DNA of 17,263 nucleotides from NCBI GenBank assembly GCA_035291905.1, contig DATDRF010000301.1:1-17263 (forward strand), in the 5' to 3' direction. The notes beneath the pieces were generated by a model. That model had not been told where the DNA came from and did no database searches. It saw only the letters and a list, made by a program, of their open reading frames with translations. Source of the stretch: JACPLA01 sp035291905. GTDB lineage: Bacteria > Bacteroidota > Ignavibacteria > UBA10030. Within the stretch, counting starts at the first letter, position 1. Each line of letters opens with the position of its first letter. Shown here piece after piece: positions 14,826-17,263 of this stretch. The translations under genes and the position numbers were made by a program.

Positions 14826-16202
14826 ATGCTCATCGTGTGGCGACATATCCTTCGGGCTCACATTGTTCCGTTTCTTGCCTCCCTTGCAATTTTGATGGGG
14901 ATCTTCCTTTTGCAGTTCATCATGAAGTTCATGGATCAGCTTGTCGGAAAAGGACTGAGTGCGGGGGTCATCATCGAGGTGATTGTGTTCAATCTTGCAT
15001 GGATGGTCGTCCTCGCGGTCCCCATGTCTGTCCTTGTTGCCACGCTGATGGCATTCGGCAGCCTTTCTTCGTCCAATGAGATCACGGCCTTGCGGGCAAG
15101 CGGAATGAGCCTGTATAAGATGATGGCTCCCGTCTTTCTCGCGTCCATTCTCATCAGTTATCTCCTGCTCCGCTTTAACAACGATATCCTTCCCGATGCG
15201 AACCACAAAGCCGCCTCATTGGGAAACGATATCCGAAGGAAGAAGCCGACACTCTCCATCATCCCCGGCCTCTTCTCTCAGGACATTACGGGATATACCA
15301 TTCTGGTTCGCAAGACATTTGAATCGTCAAACGACCTCGAGGGGGTCACCATTTTCGACAATAAGCGTCCCGATTTCTCGACCACCATAACCGCCAGAAA
15401 GGGAGTTGTTTCATTCTCGCCTGATTACCGCAAACTGATCATGGACCTGGCCGACGGAGAGATTCACGAGCTTGGGGTGCCGGGATTCCAGCAATACAGG
15501 AAGATTCGTTTTGAGCGGCATCGCATCGCCATGGATGCCGAGGGGTTTGATTTCCAGCGATCACAGGAAAGCGCTTTCTCGCGGGGCGACCGCGAACTCA
15601 GTGCTGACGACATGATCCTACGCGTTGACAGCCTTGCGAAGAAGAGGGCGGAATTTGAAACGCAGGCTCTTCAACGATTACAGAGCGACCTTGAGAAACT
15701 CCTTTCCGGACCTTCCGCTGCGGTCCCGACGACTCCCGTGCCCCGGTTCGGAGTGTACAATGCACTCACGCGTGTCACCATGCTTCTCAATTCTGTCGAA
15801 ACCGATTTCTACAACATCAAAGAGCATAGAAGAAAAGAGCGGGAATATCTTGTCGAGATTCATAAGAAATACGCTATTCCGGTTGCCTGCATGATTTTCG
15901 TGCTTATCGGAGCGCCGCTGGGAATCATGGCACGCAAGGGGACCTTTGGAGTGGCGGCCAGCCTGAGCCTTGGATTCTTCCTCCTCTATTGGTCCTGTCT
16001 CATCGGAGGCGAAAAACTTGCCGACAGGGGATATCTTGAGCCCTGGATCGGAATGTGGGCCGCAAACATCGTTCTCGGTGTCCTCGGCGCCTACCTCACT
16101 CTTCGCACAGCCAGAGAAAATCTGGTCATTGACTGGTCGGGTTTGCAGCGGTTTATTCCCGCGCGATTGCGTTCATTTCTCGGGGAGCCGCAGTCAGAAT
16201 GA
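14826..16202 (+). CDS. LptF/LptG-family (YjgP/YjgQ) permease
   Basis: This 458-residue inner-membrane protein belongs to the family that, with the LptB ATPase, extracts LPS from the inner membrane and feeds it to the Lpt bridge. Three N-terminal membrane segments (about residues 11-33, 50-75, 97-117) and three C-terminal ones (about 355-430) flank a large periplasmic beta-jellyroll-type region. The cytoplasmic NEITALRASGMSLYKM motif, the coupling-helix region, is present. The protein is about 90 residues longer than E. coli LptF or LptG; extra charged, helical sequence at about 255-345 accounts for this. I chose ATG at 14826 because MLIVWRHILRAH aligns with family N-termini; the longer frame from 14700 reads through the inverted repeat and promoter. 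It cannot be assigned to LptF or LptG by eye. Confidence 0.9.
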   Translation: MLIVWRHILRAHIVPFLASLAILMGIFLLQFIMKFMDQLVGKGLSAGVIIEVIVFNLAWMVVLAVPMSVLVATLMAFGSLSSSNEITALRASGMSLYKMMAPVFLASILISYLLLRFNNDILPDANHKAASLGNDIRRKKPTLSIIPGLFSQDITGYTILVRKTFESSNDLEGVTIFDNKRPDFSTTITARKGVVSFSPDYRKLIMDLADGEIHELGVPGFQQYRKIRFERHRIAMDAEGFDFQRSQESAFSRGDRELSADDMILRVDSLAKKRAEFETQALQRLQSDLEKLLSGPSAAVPTTPVPRFGVYNALTRVTMLLNSVETDFYNIKEHRRKEREYLVEIHKKYAIPVACMIFVLIGAPLGIMARKGTFGVAASLSLGFFLLYWSCLIGGEKLADRGYLEPWIGMWAANIVLGVLGAYLTLRTARENLVIDWSGLQRFIPARLRSFLGEPQSE

Positions 16203-17263
16203 CAATCCTCGACCGCTATATCATCCGGCAGTTTCTCCTCGCATTCCTGTTCGGCCTGGCGGCATTCATCTTGATTTTCCTCGTGATCGACCTCATGGAG
16301 AAACTGGACGATTTCATCGACGCCAATGTTGAAACCCCGGTCATCCTTGAATACTACGTCCATTTCACCCCCGAGATCATCAAACTGATGACTCCGGTGG
16401 CAATGCTGCTGGCCGCGCTCTTTGTGACGGGAAGGATCGCCCAGCAGAACGAACTTGCGGCCATAAAGTCGAGCGGAGTCAGCCTGTACAGATTCGTCCT
16501 TCCGTTTCTTGCAGTTGCGCTCTTCGTGAGCCTTGTCTCGATCTACTTCAGCGGCTGGGTCGTTCCGTTCTCCAACCACAAGAAGTTTGATATTGAGCGC
16601 GTGTACCTGAAGAAATCCTCCACCGCCACCGGACGCCTCAATCTCTATTTTCAGGAAGGAAGAACCCGGCTTGTCTCACTCGGATTCTATGAGGGCGGAT
16701 CACGAACGGCACGAAAGGTCACCATCGAGGACTTCGCCGACACCAACCTGACCGTACTCATGCGGCGATACGATGCTCAGATGATGCGCTGGAGCGAAGA
16801 ACGGATCAACGGCGGCGACGGCATCTCCCCCGCCCCGCTGCTTGGGGACAACAGGACCAAAGGCGGATGGGAGCTTGTCAACGGAGTGGAAAGGATCATT
16901 TCCTCCGGCCGCGAGGAGATGCGCCCCTTTGACCGGTTGTTTGTCGGTCGATTGAGCCTCACACCGGCTGAAATCGAGGAAAAGCAGCGGAAACCCGACG
17001 AGATGGACTACAATGAACTTCGCTCCTTTATTGAGTCGCAGCAACGAGCCGGCCAGGAGGTTTCACGTTGGCTGGTCGACTACCACAGCAAGATCGCGTT
17101 TCCCTTTGCAAGCCTCATTGTTGTTTTGTTTGGAGTTCCGTTCTCCGCCAACAAACGGAGGAGCGGAGTCGCCATTGAATTCGGCATTTCGGTCGCGGTA
17201 ACCTTCATTTATCTGGCGTTCATGAAGACGAGCCAGGTGTTCGGCTACAACGGTGACCTCGAT
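16199..17263 (+). CDS. Second LptF/LptG-family permease (3' end outside window)
   Basis: The first 355 residues of an LptF/LptG-family inner-membrane permease are present, and the frame is open to the window edge. It begins MTILDRYIIRQFLLAF, a typical family N-terminus, and shares an ATGA overlap with the preceding permease stop, so the two are co-translated and probably form the LptF-LptG heterodimer. Membrane segments are at about residues 12-33, 55-80 and 100-125. QQNELAAIKSSGVSLYRF is the cytoplasmic coupling motif. A periplasmic domain of about 170 residues follows, then two C-terminal segments (from about 300: FPFASLIVVLFGVPF and the SGVAIEFGISVAVTF region). The last membrane segment is missing because of the cut, not because of a mutation. 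Confidence 0.92.
   Translation, partial: MTILDRYIIRQFLLAFLFGLAAFILIFLVIDLMEKLDDFIDANVETPVILEYYVHFTPEIIKLMTPVAMLLAALFVTGRIAQQNELAAIKSSGVSLYRFVLPFLAVALFVSLVSIYFSGWVVPFSNHKKFDIERVYLKKSSTATGRLNLYFQEGRTRLVSLGFYEGGSRTARKVTIEDFADTNLTVLMRRYDAQMMRWSEERINGGDGISPAPLLGDNRTKGGWELVNGVERIISSGREEMRPFDRLFVGRLSLTPAEIEEKQRKPDEMDYNELRSFIESQQRAGQEVSRWLVDYHSKIAFPFASLIVVLFGVPFSANKRRSGVAIEFGISVAVTFIYLAFMKTSQVFGYNGDLD

Overview
The window looks like a chromosomal core region of a bacterium from the Bacteroidota/Chlorobiota (FCB) assemblage. The deciding evidence is a 2,274-residue SprA/Sov-type outer-membrane translocon next to a PorX-type regulator (receiver domain fused to a PglZ domain). Both are hallmarks of the type IX secretion system (T9SS), which is essentially confined to this group. 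Base composition is moderate, and some genes lack an obvious Shine-Dalgarno sequence. An Ignavibacteria-like or similar environmental lineage is a guess; the sequence does not settle it. There is no phage, plasmid, IS element, CRISPR array, rRNA or tRNA gene that I can support.

Layout. Positions 1-159 are noncoding and rich in inverted repeats. Positions 160-2676 (minus strand) hold arginase, panC and a single-domain GlmU-type uridylyltransferase, nearly contiguous and transcribed in that order. Positions 2677-2853 are a hairpin-rich gap. Positions 2854-6409 (minus) are a tight run porX-tsaE-tsaB-accD: the first three are joined by 4-base ATGA overlaps and accD follows 12 bases later. Positions 6410-6634 hold a repeat-rich spacer. 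Positions 6635-13459 (minus) are sprA. Positions 13617-14631 (minus) are pdxH followed by a receiver-only response regulator, 157 bases upstream of sprA. Positions 14632-14825 are a divergent intergenic region with a perfect 15-base inverted repeat. Positions 14826-17263 (plus) are two consecutive LptF/LptG-family permeases joined by an ATGA overlap; the second runs off the window edge. No gene-free stretch exceeds 300 bases.

Functional themes. Much of the window concerns the cell envelope: protein export across the outer membrane (SprA), its regulator (PorX), lipopolysaccharide transport (two Lpt permeases), the UDP-GlcNAc precursor (GlmU-type) and fatty-acid initiation (AccD). Around these are tRNA t6A modification (TsaB, TsaE), cofactor synthesis (PanC for pantothenate/CoA, PdxH for pyridoxal phosphate) and arginine breakdown (arginase). 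No wholly new system is evident. The points most worth checking are the direct PorX/SprA linkage with a second stand-alone receiver protein upstream, promoter-like -10 boxes placed 5-6 bases before the porX and permease start codons (possible leaderless mRNAs), and the structured intergenic repeats.
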